From contig CAYONT010000024.1 of the NCBI GenBank assembly GCA_964405405.1, positions 1 to 33,955 on the forward strand: a stretch of 33,955 nucleotides of DNA. Reading direction: 5' to 3'. The translations under genes were made by a program, and so were the position numbers. The notes beneath the pieces were generated by a model, which saw nothing but the letters and a program-made list of their open reading frames with translations, was not told the DNA's origin and did not search any database. Source of the DNA: CAMCYM01 sp964405405 (GTDB taxonomy: Bacteria; Bacteroidota; Bacteroidia; Flavobacteriales_D; Sanyastnellaceae). Each line of letters starts with the position of its first letter. Positions within the stretch are counted from its first letter, which is position 1. Of this stretch, positions 13,834 through 20,900 are shown in pieces.

Positions 13834-15146
13834 GCAACCAGCTCCGCCTGTAGGTCAAACTCCGAAGCAGAAACAATCTTCGCTTGCACGAAATCGCCGA
13901 TGCGCAGGTGGTTCACCCCGTCCACCGCGATGCGCACTTCATTGTCCACATCTGGCGAATCCCACTCCGTGCGCCCCACCCATTCGCCTCCTTCGACCCG
14001 GTCGATGAGGACGCGCACCTCCGACCCCACCCGCTGCGTGTTGAGTTCGTGGCTGATGCCCGACTGCAGTTCCATGATCGCATCCACCCGGGCCTGCTTC
14101 ACCTCTTCCGGCACGTCGTCTACGAGGGCGTAGGCGTGGGTGTTTTCTTCGTGGCTGTAGGTGAAACAGCCGAGCCGGTCAAACCGCATGCGCTCCACCC
14201 ACCGCAACACGTCCTGGTGGTGGGCATCTGTTTCGCCTGGAAAGCCGCAGATGAGCGTGGTGCGCAGGGCAATGCCCGGCACCCGGTCGCGGATGTTGCC
14301 GATGAGTGCCTCCATCTTTTCTTGCGTGATGCCGCGCCGCATCGAACGCAAGATGTCGTCCGAGGCATGTTGCAGCGGCATGTCGAGGTAGTTGCACACG
14401 TTGGGTCGCTCGACCATCACATCGAGCACGTCCATGGGGAAGCCACTCGGGAAGGCATAATGCAGTCGGATCCAGTCGATTCCCTCCACATCGCTCAAGC
14501 GGCGCACGAGCTCTGCCAGCCGCCGTTCTTTGTACAGATCCAAGCCGTAGTAGGTCAAATCCTGCGCAATCAGAATGAGTTCGCGCACCCCCTGGGATGC
14601 GAGCGACTTCGCCTGTGCCACCAGTTCCTCCATGGGCGTGGACGTGTGCCCGCCGCGCATGAGGGGAATGGCACAAAACGCACAGGGCCGGTCGCATCCT
14701 TCGGCGATTTTCAGGTAAGCGTAATGCGCGGGAGTCGTGAGCAATCGCTCGCCGACCAGCTCTTTCTTGTAGTCGGCCTTGAGCGTTTTGAGCAGACGCG
14801 GCAGGTCGCGTGTGCCAAACCAAGCATCCACCTCCGGAATCCCCTCCGACAATTCGTCCTTGTAACGCTCGCTGAGACAGCCCGTCACGTAGAGGCGGTC
14901 GAGGGAGCCGGCGGATTTGGCCTCCGCAAAGCCCAGAATCGTGTCGATGCTTTCCTGCTTCGCCTTCTCGATGAAGCCGCAGGTGTTCACGATGACGATG
15001 CCTGCGTCGCCCGTGCGGCCCTCGTGCTCCACGTCAAACGCGTTCGCCCGGAGCTGGCCCATCAGGACTTCGCTGTCATACAAGTTCTTGGCGCACCCGA
15101 GGGTGACCACGTTCACCTTTCGGGGCTGGGAAGAGCGGGTTCGCAT
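13830..15146 (-). CDS. rimO: Ribosomal protein S12 methylthiotransferase RimO
   Basis: A 438-residue radical-SAM methylthiotransferase that adds a methylthio group to an Asp of ribosomal protein S12. The N-terminal domain has the three cluster ligands Cys18 (LGCAKN), Cys56 (NTCGF) and Cys90 (GCLSERY). The radical-SAM cluster motif is CDRPCAFC (Cys151, 155, 158). The end is the TRAM-type RNA/protein-binding domain with DFVQAKIVSASEFDLQAELV. The length fits the family. It follows ftsY by 12 bases and overlaps queE, so rpmG-DUF4295-ftsY-rimO-queE is probably one unit. RimO rather than MiaB is indicated by the short TRAM region and PLMRGGHTSTPMEELV. Confidence 0.95.
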   Translation of the reverse strand: MRTRSSQPRKVNVVTLGCAKNLYDSEVLMGQLRANAFDVEHEGRTGDAGIVIVNTCGFIEKAKQESIDTILGFAEAKSAGSLDRLYVTGCLSERYKDELSEGIPEVDAWFGTRDLPRLLKTLKADYKKELVGERLLTTPAHYAYLKIAEGCDRPCAFCAIPLMRGGHTSTPMEELVAQAKSLASQGVRELILIAQDLTYYGLDLYKERRLAELVRRLSDVEGIDWIRLHYAFPSGFPMDVLDVMVERPNVCNYLDMPLQHASDDILRSMRRGITQEKMEALIGNIRDRVPGIALRTTLICGFPGETDAHHQDVLRWVERMRFDRLGCFTYSHEENTHAYALVDDVPEEVKQARVDAIMELQSGISHELNTQRVGSEVRVLIDRVEGGEWVGRTEWDSPDVDNEVRIAVDGVNHLRIGDFVQAKIVSASEFDLQAELVA

Positions 15147-15158
15147 GGCTTGTTTTCT

Positions 15159-16178
15159 TTAGGCTTGCGGACGAGGGGTTTCCATTTTCTCGGGCAGGAG
15201 GGAGTCGATGAACGCTTTCGCATCGAAGTCCTGCAGATCCGCGAGCTTCTCCCCCACCCCGATGAACCGGACGGGAATCTGCAGTTGGTTGCGGATGGCC
15301 AGCACCACACCTCCCTTGGCGGTTCCATCCAACTTGGTGATCACCAGGCCAGATACCTCGGTCGCTTCCAGAAACTGTCGGGCCTGCTCAATGGCATTCT
15401 GTCCGGTCGAGCCGTCCAAGACGAGGAGCACTTCATGGGGCGCCCCGGGAACGACCTTGTCCATGACGCGCTTGATCTTCGACAACTCCTCCATCAAGCC
15501 GCGCTTGTTGTGCAAGCGTCCCGCCGTGTCCACGATGACCACATCGCTTCCCCGGGCCACCGCAGCTTGGAGCGCATCGAAGGCCACGGAAGCAGGATCG
15601 GACCCCATGTTTTGGGCGATGATGGGCACCTGTACCCGCTCAGCCCAAATCCGCAACTGGTCAATGGCCGCTGCCCGGAAGGTGTCCGCGGCAGCCAGCA
15701 AGACGGAGTGGCCTTGGCTCTGGAAACGGTGGGCGAGCTTCCCGATGGTGGTGGTTTTGCCTACGCCATTGACGCCCACCACCATCACCACGAACGGCCG
15801 CTGCTTGTCCAATTCGAGTCCCTCCAGCCCGGCCGGCGCGGCGTGGGCCTGCCCCTGGGCATCCAAGTCGGTGAACAAATCCATCATCACCTCCCGGAGC
15901 ATGCTGTAGAGCTCTTCGTTTTCGAGGTAGGCCTCCCACCGGGCGCGCTTGCGCAGTCGGTCGATGATCCGCAGGGTGGTCTCCACGCCCACGTCCGCCG
16001 TGATGAGGGCTTCCTCGAGTTCTTCGAGCAGGGCATCATCGAGCTTTCTGCGCCCGGTGAAGACCCGTGCGAGTTGGGTCAGTACGTTCTGCTTGGTCGG
16101 TTGGAGGCCCGTGTCCAAGGCCTGTTTTTCCGAACTGCTCTTTTCCGAGCTGCCAAACAACCTTTTGAAAAAACTCAT
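15159..16178 (-). CDS. ftsY: Signal recognition particle receptor FtsY
   Basis: A 339-residue SRP-receptor GTPase that docks SRP-bound ribosomes at the inner membrane. The short N-terminal basic segment (MSFFKRLFGSSEK) replaces the long acidic A domain of enterobacteria. An NG domain follows, with GVNGVGKTTTIGKLA (P-loop, about 135-143), DTFRAAAIDQL, VDTAGRLHNK, TKLDGTAKGG and FIGVGEKLADLQDFD. The start at 16178 is preferred because upstream in-frame codons would read the T-tract of a terminator. Just before the ATG is TATTTTCA and four bases, which may be a -7 box, so the gene may have its own leaderless transcript in addition to read-through from rpmG. Confidence 0.95.
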   Translation of the reverse strand: MSFFKRLFGSSEKSSSEKQALDTGLQPTKQNVLTQLARVFTGRRKLDDALLEELEEALITADVGVETTLRIIDRLRKRARWEAYLENEELYSMLREVMMDLFTDLDAQGQAHAAPAGLEGLELDKQRPFVVMVVGVNGVGKTTTIGKLAHRFQSQGHSVLLAAADTFRAAAIDQLRIWAERVQVPIIAQNMGSDPASVAFDALQAAVARGSDVVIVDTAGRLHNKRGLMEELSKIKRVMDKVVPGAPHEVLLVLDGSTGQNAIEQARQFLEATEVSGLVITKLDGTAKGGVVLAIRNQLQIPVRFIGVGEKLADLQDFDAKAFIDSLLPEKMETPRPQA

Positions 16179-16189
16179 GGGTTGAAAAT

Positions 16190-16226
16190 AAAAAAAGAGG
16201 CCCATTCCGTCCGGAACAGGCCCCTC
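16190..16226 (-). terminator. Terminator between DUF4295 and ftsY
   Basis: On the minus strand a G/C-rich stem (GGCC and TTCC pairs, a 2x2 internal loop, GGAC loop) is followed by seven consecutive T residues. The T-run reaches to within 12 bases of the ftsY ATG. It would end or attenuate the rpmG-DUF4295 transcript. Confidence 0.7.
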
Positions 16227-16266
16227 AATGGAACCGGCGACGGAACGGAGTCCGCCGTCGAATGGG

Positions 16267-16422
16267 TCAGTTCTTGGCGAGCCAGCTCTTCACGTCGTCG
16301 TTGTGCACGATTTCCTCCTTGAAGGTGTAAGCTCCGGACTTGGCGCTGCGAACCATCTTGATCACCTTCGTGTGCTGCTTTCCACCTCCGGTCTGCAGCG
16401 ATGCTACGGTCTTCTTTGCCAT
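16267..16422 (-). CDS. DUF4295 family small protein
   Basis: A 51-residue basic protein, MAKKTVASLQTGGGKQHTKV at the N-terminus and DVKSWLAKN at the C-terminus. It matches the DUF4295 family, small Lys-rich proteins found in Bacteroidota between rpmG and ftsY, whose function is not established but whose position points to the ribosome. It starts eight bases after rpmG ends, in the same transcript, and is followed by a terminator. Confidence 0.9.
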   Translation of the reverse strand: MAKKTVASLQTGGGKQHTKVIKMVRSAKSGAYTFKEEIVHNDDVKSWLAKN

Positions 16423-16430
16423 GGCTCAGG

Positions 16431-16613
16431 TTATTTGATCTCCTTGTGAACGGTGTACTTGCGCAACACCGGGTTGTACTTCTTCATCTCAATCCGCTCC
16501 GGCGTGTTCTTGCGGTTCTTCGTGGTGATGTAACGGGAGGTACCCGCAACGCCGGAGGTCTTGTGCTCCGTGCATTCGAGAATCACCTGTACGCGGTTGC
16601 CTTTCTTCGCCAT
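16431..16613 (-). CDS. rpmG: Ribosomal protein L33
   Basis: A 60-residue protein starting MAKKGNRVQVILECTEHK and ending KYTVHKEIK, with the L33 pattern ITTKNRKNTPERIEMKKYNP. It retains only one of the four Cys of zinc-ribbon L33 forms, so it is the Cys-poor type. The ATG at 16613 was chosen over an upstream in-frame start because the shorter form has the family length. In most Bacteroidota rpmB (L28) precedes rpmG; here the upstream gene is the divergent ftsK and rpmB is absent. Confidence 0.96.
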   Translation of the reverse strand: MAKKGNRVQVILECTEHKTSGVAGTSRYITTKNRKNTPERIEMKKYNPVLRKYTVHKEIK

Positions 16614-16631
16614 CTTACGTGAATTGGGCTG

Positions 16632-16661
16632 CAAATATAGTGCAAGCGCACGGACCTGCAA
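16632..16661 (-). promoter_or_regulatory. Promoter of rpmG
   Basis: On the minus strand TTG (16659-16661), exactly 19 bases, then TATATTTG (16632-16639). The rpmG ATG is 18 bases past the box. Confidence 0.75.
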
Positions 16662-16798
16662 GGGATGGGCCGGGAATTTATGATGGGCGGGCGCAATCTT
16701 TCGGGTGCCTGGCGCGTTGCTCACACGGCCCCGTGGAAAACCCTGCGGCCCGGGCGCCGAGCGCCGCCGGGTCGGGGAATAATTTTAGCGGTTGCACC

Positions 16799-19663
16799 AT
16801 GGCTTCACGATCCTCCTCCCACGCCGAAGCGGCGGCCCGTCCGAGAAACCGGAAAGTAGTTGACCCGGACGATTCGTTTCCGTTTGTGGACCTGGAGGAG
16901 GGCGATGGGGCGACCGATTTTCGGGGGGGGGAGCCGGCGGGGGGCGCGGCGCGGGGGCGGAAGCCCCAGGCGAAGCCGCGGGCTGCCGCCCGGCCCCGGT
17001 CGGCTGGGGCGGCCAGCAAGGGGGGGGCGCGGCGCGCCGGGGGAGCACCGGGATTCCTGGGCAGGCTCCGCCGGGGCTGGGCGAACCCCCGCACGCGGGC
17101 CGTCTGGGGGTTGGTGACGTGGGCGCTGGCGGCATTCTTGGCGGGGGCCTTGGTTTCTGGGTTGCTCACCGCCGCCAGTGACTACGAGCTGGTCACCGAA
17201 GGCGTGCGGGTCGATGCCCAAGGGGAGCCGGCACCTTATCAGAACTGGTTGGGAGGGGCCGGGGCGCATGCCGCCTTCTGGTTGGGGAGACAAGGCTTGG
17301 GCATCGGGGCCTTGGCGGTGCCGGTTTGGCTGGTGCTGCTGGGGTGGCGATGGCTGTGGGGGCGCCCGCTGGCCGGCGGAACCAAGGTCGGGGCCTTTGC
17401 CGCGCTGGGGCTGGTGATGCTCCCCTGGGCCATCGCCTTTGTGGGACATTTGATGGGGACCTTGGGCGACCCCAACTGGGATCCCTGGGTGGGGGCCACC
17501 GGTCACTGGATGCTCAAAACCGGCCTGCACCACCTGGGCGGCTGGGGCACAGCCCTGGTGCTCTTTGTGGTGGGCGGCGGCATCGCCGTTTACTACGCCC
17601 AGCCGATGATGGCCGAGGCAACGGGCCCGACTTGGCGGCTGCGGGACTGGTTCCGGCGGGCCCAACCTGAGGCGGAAGCCGGAGACGAAGACGAATGGGA
17701 AGATGCCGAGGAGGAATCCTGGGAGGGCGATGCGGCCGACATTGCACGCCGCGCAGGCTGGGGCACCCCGGTGAACCCTGCGGGAGCGGCGGGCACAGCG
17801 GGAGCGGCGGGCACAGCGGGAGCGGCGGGCACAGCGGGCACTGCAGCCCCGAAAACCCCACCGGCACCAGTGCCCACCCCGGCACCGCCCCCCGCAACGC
17901 CGACGCCCGCAGAGCAGCCCCGGAACACCCGGGTCACCCCTGGCCCCGAGCGCGACGACCTCGATCAACTCCTGGACGACCTCAACGACGACCATTTCGA
18001 GGAGGACGAGGCAGACGGAGCCCCAGACGAGCCCCTGGAAACCGATGGAAATCGGGGCATCCCGTTGGAGGGCATGGGGTTTGAAGTTCGTTTGGCCTCC
18101 AGCGACACCCTGCTTTCGGAAGACCAAATCGAGCAGCGCATCCAGGAACTCGGCGAGTACGACCCGACCCTGGACCTCGCCCGCTACGAGTTTCCGCGCA
18201 TCGACCTCCTCCAAAACCACGGCGACGGCAAAGTGCGCGTGACCAAGACCGAGCTCGAAGCAAACAAGAACCGCATCATCGACACCCTCCGGCACTTCAG
18301 CATCGAAGTTTCGAGCATCAAGGCGGAGGTCGGCCCCACCGTCACCCTTTACGAAATCGTCCCCGCCCCGGGCATCCGCATTTCGAAGATCAAGAACCTG
18401 GAGGACGACATCGCCTTGAGCCTGTCCGCCCTCGGCATCCGGATCATCGCCCCCATTCCGGGGCGCGGCACCATCGGCATCGAAGTTCCCAACTCCAACC
18501 CCGATGTGGTCTCCATGAAAGCCCTCATCGCCTCGGACAAGTTCCAGAACGCGGACGCAGCCTTGCCGGTGGCCATCGGGAAGACCATTTCGAATGAGAC
18601 CTACGTGTTCGATTTGGCCAAGATGCCCCACCTGCTCATGGCGGGCGCAACCGGTCAAGGTAAGTCGGTGGGCCTCAACGCCATCCTCGTGTCGCTGCTC
18701 TACCGGAAGCACCCGGCCCAGTTGAAGTTTGTGCTGGTGGACCCGAAGAAGGTGGAATTGACGCTGTTCAACTTGATTGAGCGGCATTATTTGGCCAAAC
18801 TCCCCAACAGCGAGGATGCCATCATCACGGACACGTCGAAGGTGGTCGCTACGCTCAACTCGTTGTGCATCGAGATGGACCAGCGCTACGACCTGCTCAA
18901 GGACGCCCAGTGCCGCAACCTCAAGGAGTACAACGCGAAGTTTGTCCAGCGCCGCCTCCTGCCCACGGAGGGGCACCGCTACCTGCCCTACATCGTGCTG
19001 GTGGTGGACGAGTTTGCGGACCTCATCATGACGGCCGGCAAGGAGGTCGAGACGCCCATCGCCCGCCTCGCCCAGCTGGCGCGGGCCATCGGCATCCACC
19101 TCATCATCGCGACCCAACGCCCGTCCGTGAACATCATCACGGGGACGATCAAAGCGAATTTCCCCGCACGGATCGCGTTCCGGGTGACGTCGAAAATCGA
19201 CTCGCGCACCATCCTCGACGCGGGGGGCGCCGACCAGCTCATCGGCCGGGGGGACCTCCTGCTCAGCACCGGCAACGACCTCATCCGAATCCAGTGCGGC
19301 TTCGTGGACACCCCCGAAGTGCAGTCCATCTGCGAATTCATCGGCAGCCAACAAGGGTACCCCAACGCCTTCCTGTTGCCTGAGTACAACGAAGAAGAGG
19401 GGGGCTCGGAGGGCGCTGCCTTCGACGACGGCGAACGGGACCCCATGTTCGAGGAGGCCGCCCGGACGCTGGTCCTGCACCAACAAGGCTCCACCTCCCT
19501 GCTGCAGCGCAAACTCAAGCTGGGCTACAACCGGGCAGGCCGAATCATGGACCAGCTCGAGCACGCCGGCATCATCGGCCCGTTCGAAGGCTCCAAAGCC
19601 CGCCGCGTCTTGTTTCCGGATGAAGCGAGTTTGGAACAGTATTTGCGAAGTCAGGACAACTGA
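16799..19663 (+). CDS. ftsK: DNA translocase FtsK
   Basis: A 954-residue septal DNA pump that clears and resolves chromosomes at division. After a basic, disordered N-terminus come about four membrane segments (WGLVTWALAAFLAGALVSGL, the WLVLLGWRWLW region, GLVMLPWAIAFVG, ALVLFVVGGGIAVYY). A linker with acidic stretches and a triple 18-bp repeat follows, then the motor. Walker A is GATGQGKSV near residue 616 and Walker B is IVLVVDEFADL near 735. The gamma domain ends the protein (LQRKLKLGYNRAGRIMDQLEHAGIIG). ATG 16799 was chosen because the in-frame sequence upstream lies in the intergenic promoter region. A TAATTTTA box ends 11 bases before it. lolA follows 15 bases downstream. Confidence 0.95.
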   Translation: MASRSSSHAEAAARPRNRKVVDPDDSFPFVDLEEGDGATDFRGGEPAGGAARGRKPQAKPRAAARPRSAGAASKGGARRAGGAPGFLGRLRRGWANPRTRAVWGLVTWALAAFLAGALVSGLLTAASDYELVTEGVRVDAQGEPAPYQNWLGGAGAHAAFWLGRQGLGIGALAVPVWLVLLGWRWLWGRPLAGGTKVGAFAALGLVMLPWAIAFVGHLMGTLGDPNWDPWVGATGHWMLKTGLHHLGGWGTALVLFVVGGGIAVYYAQPMMAEATGPTWRLRDWFRRAQPEAEAGDEDEWEDAEEESWEGDAADIARRAGWGTPVNPAGAAGTAGAAGTAGAAGTAGTAAPKTPPAPVPTPAPPPATPTPAEQPRNTRVTPGPERDDLDQLLDDLNDDHFEEDEADGAPDEPLETDGNRGIPLEGMGFEVRLASSDTLLSEDQIEQRIQELGEYDPTLDLARYEFPRIDLLQNHGDGKVRVTKTELEANKNRIIDTLRHFSIEVSSIKAEVGPTVTLYEIVPAPGIRISKIKNLEDDIALSLSALGIRIIAPIPGRGTIGIEVPNSNPDVVSMKALIASDKFQNADAALPVAIGKTISNETYVFDLAKMPHLLMAGATGQGKSVGLNAILVSLLYRKHPAQLKFVLVDPKKVELTLFNLIERHYLAKLPNSEDAIITDTSKVVATLNSLCIEMDQRYDLLKDAQCRNLKEYNAKFVQRRLLPTEGHRYLPYIVLVVDEFADLIMTAGKEVETPIARLAQLARAIGIHLIIATQRPSVNIITGTIKANFPARIAFRVTSKIDSRTILDAGGADQLIGRGDLLLSTGNDLIRIQCGFVDTPEVQSICEFIGSQQGYPNAFLLPEYNEEEGGSEGAAFDDGERDPMFEEAARTLVLHQQGSTSLLQRKLKLGYNRAGRIMDQLEHAGIIGPFEGSKARRVLFPDEASLEQYLRSQDN
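17780..17833. repeat. Three 18-bp tandem repeats in the FtsK linker
   Basis: Three exact copies of an 18-bp unit (17780-17797, 17798-17815, 17816-17833) and a partial fourth code for Ala/Gly/Thr (AGAAGT units) between the membrane and motor parts of FtsK. Confidence 0.92.
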
Positions 19664-19678
19664 CCCCATCTTCGCAAG

Positions 19679-20365
19679 ATGAATCCGCTCCGCCCCACCC
19701 TCCCCTCTTGGACCCGCGTCCTCGCCGTGTGCTGGACTGCTTCCGCCCTGCTCCTGGCCGCTGCCACACACGCTACCGCCCAAGACGCCACGGCGTTGCT
19801 GACGAAACTCAGCAACAAGGCGAAGACCTACACGACCATCGAGGCGACCTTCAAGAGCACCCTCGTGGACACCCGCAACAACCTCCGGGTGGAGCAGCGG
19901 GGTACCTTGTACCTCAAGGGCAAGCGCTACCAAATCGACCTCGGTGACTTTGTGGTCGTGAGCGATGGGGTGACGGTTTGGACTTACGAAAAGGAGATGA
20001 ACGAGTGCTACATCGAGAATGCCGCGGACATGGAGCAGGACGGCATCGATCCCGCCAAGCTCTTCACCATCTGGGAGGACAATTTCCGCAGCGAACTCAA
20101 GGGCAAGGTGAACATCGGCGGCGTGAACTGCACGCAGGTGAACCTTTACCCCAAGGGCAGCGAAAAGCGGTCATTCCACACCATCCAGCTCTTTGTGGAT
20201 GAGGCCAAACTCCAAGTAGTACGGGTGGTGGTGAAGGGCCGCGAAGGATCCGATGTGCAGTACGATGTCACCAAATTCACACCCAACGTCGCGCTCGCCG
20301 ACGAGCGTTTCAAGTTCAACAAGGGGAAATACCCCGGGGTGAAGATGGTGGACAACCGGCTTTGA
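19679..20365 (+). CDS. lolA: Outer-membrane lipoprotein carrier LolA
   Basis: A 228-residue periplasmic chaperone that carries lipoproteins from the inner to the outer membrane. It has a signal peptide (residues 1-35, ending ATHATAQ) and the LolA half-barrel pattern, including YTTIEATFKSTL, RGTLYLKGKRYQIDL, DGVTVWTYEKEMNECYIE and FTPNVALADERFKFN. It follows ftsK by 15 bases, an arrangement common in Bacteroidota. CATCTTCG and four bases precede the ATG. Several lipoproteins in this window are candidate cargo. The 3' side is a repeat-rich spacer facing a convergent gene. Confidence 0.93.
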   Translation: MNPLRPTLPSWTRVLAVCWTASALLLAAATHATAQDATALLTKLSNKAKTYTTIEATFKSTLVDTRNNLRVEQRGTLYLKGKRYQIDLGDFVVVSDGVTVWTYEKEMNECYIENAADMEQDGIDPAKLFTIWEDNFRSELKGKVNIGGVNCTQVNLYPKGSEKRSFHTIQLFVDEAKLQVVRVVVKGREGSDVQYDVTKFTPNVALADERFKFNKGKYPGVKMVDNRL

Positions 20366-20384
20366 GGAAATCGTGCGCGGCGCT

Positions 20385-20465
20385 GCGCTTCGCGCTGAAA
20401 TAGCGCTGCGCGCTGAGATAGCGCTTCGCGCTGAAATAAGAGATAGGAGATAGGAGATAGGAGAT
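20385..20465. repeat. Hairpin repeat array and 7-bp repeats between convergent genes
   Basis: Three 18-bp copies (20385-20402, 20403-20420, 20421-20438) each contain GCGCT, with AGCGC in the flanking base context, so each can form a short stem around a 3-base loop. They are followed by three AGGAGAT copies (20445-20465). The array sits between lolA and the convergent gene at 20490, and may act as a bidirectional terminator or REP-like element. There are no spacers of CRISPR type. Confidence 0.8.
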
Positions 20466-20489
20466 GGCGGCGCGGCGCGGCGAGAAGGG

Positions 20490-20900
20490 TCAACCTGCGG
20501 AACGGCGCAGGGCTTCGAGGCCTTCCGTTCCGATGGACAACTTCTGACTCCAAGCGCTTTGAGGGGAAACGACGCGCCAGAAGGGAGCGACCTCCGAGGG
20601 GTCCTTGCCCGCGTTCAATTGTTCGATGGCCACCTCCGCCACGATGCGCAGGAAGATGCCCGCAGTCATGGGGCACGTCCCATCGGCTCCATGCGCCCGG
20701 GCCAAATCCCGTCGCAACGTCAACATATCCACCTGAGTCCCCGCCGGCAAGGTGTGGAGGTAGGCCTGGATCAGACGGGGCGTGGGGATCAGCATTTGGC
20801 CTCCAGCAGCCATGCCTCCGTAGCTGTGGTCGAGGGTCTTTACCTCGGGCGAGGCGGGTGTTTCCAACTTCTCTGACCAGGTCTTGCGGCGCGACTTCAT
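20490..20900 (-). CDS. Small conserved protein, MGMT-like family, function uncertain
   Basis: A 136-residue protein starting MKSRRKTWSE. The pattern KTWSEKLE, MLIPTPRLIQAYLHTLPAG, RRDLARAHGADGTCPMTAGIF and a late FWRVV resembles small proteins annotated as MGMT-family (methylguanine methyltransferase-like winged-helix), including the conserved Cys in GTCPMTAGIF. I cannot confirm catalytic activity; the sequence does not show the PCHRV active site. The start overlaps the LysM gene stop (ATGA), so it is the third gene after guaA. There is no signal peptide, so it is probably cytosolic. It may be DNA-associated. Confidence 0.6.
   Translation of the reverse strand: MKSRRKTWSEKLETPASPEVKTLDHSYGGMAAGGQMLIPTPRLIQAYLHTLPAGTQVDMLTLRRDLARAHGADGTCPMTAGIFLRIVAEVAIEQLNAGKDPSEVAPFWRVVSPQSAWSQKLSIGTEGLEALRRSAG

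Noticed and set aside
16179..16205. A nine-codon N-terminal extension of FtsY
   Set aside because: It would translate the T-tract of the preceding terminator. MSFFKRLFG matches the usual beginning.
13884..16322. An 812-codon frame antisense to rimO and ftsY
   Set aside because: Same reason: stop-poor shadow of conserved genes with no recognisable protein features.
16805..19933. A 1042-codon frame antisense to ftsK
   Set aside because: High G+C suppresses stops on the opposite strand. It has no domain or motif and ftsK is unambiguous.
20385..20465. CRISPR-like array
   Set aside because: Copies are directly adjacent with no unique spacers, and no cas genes are present.
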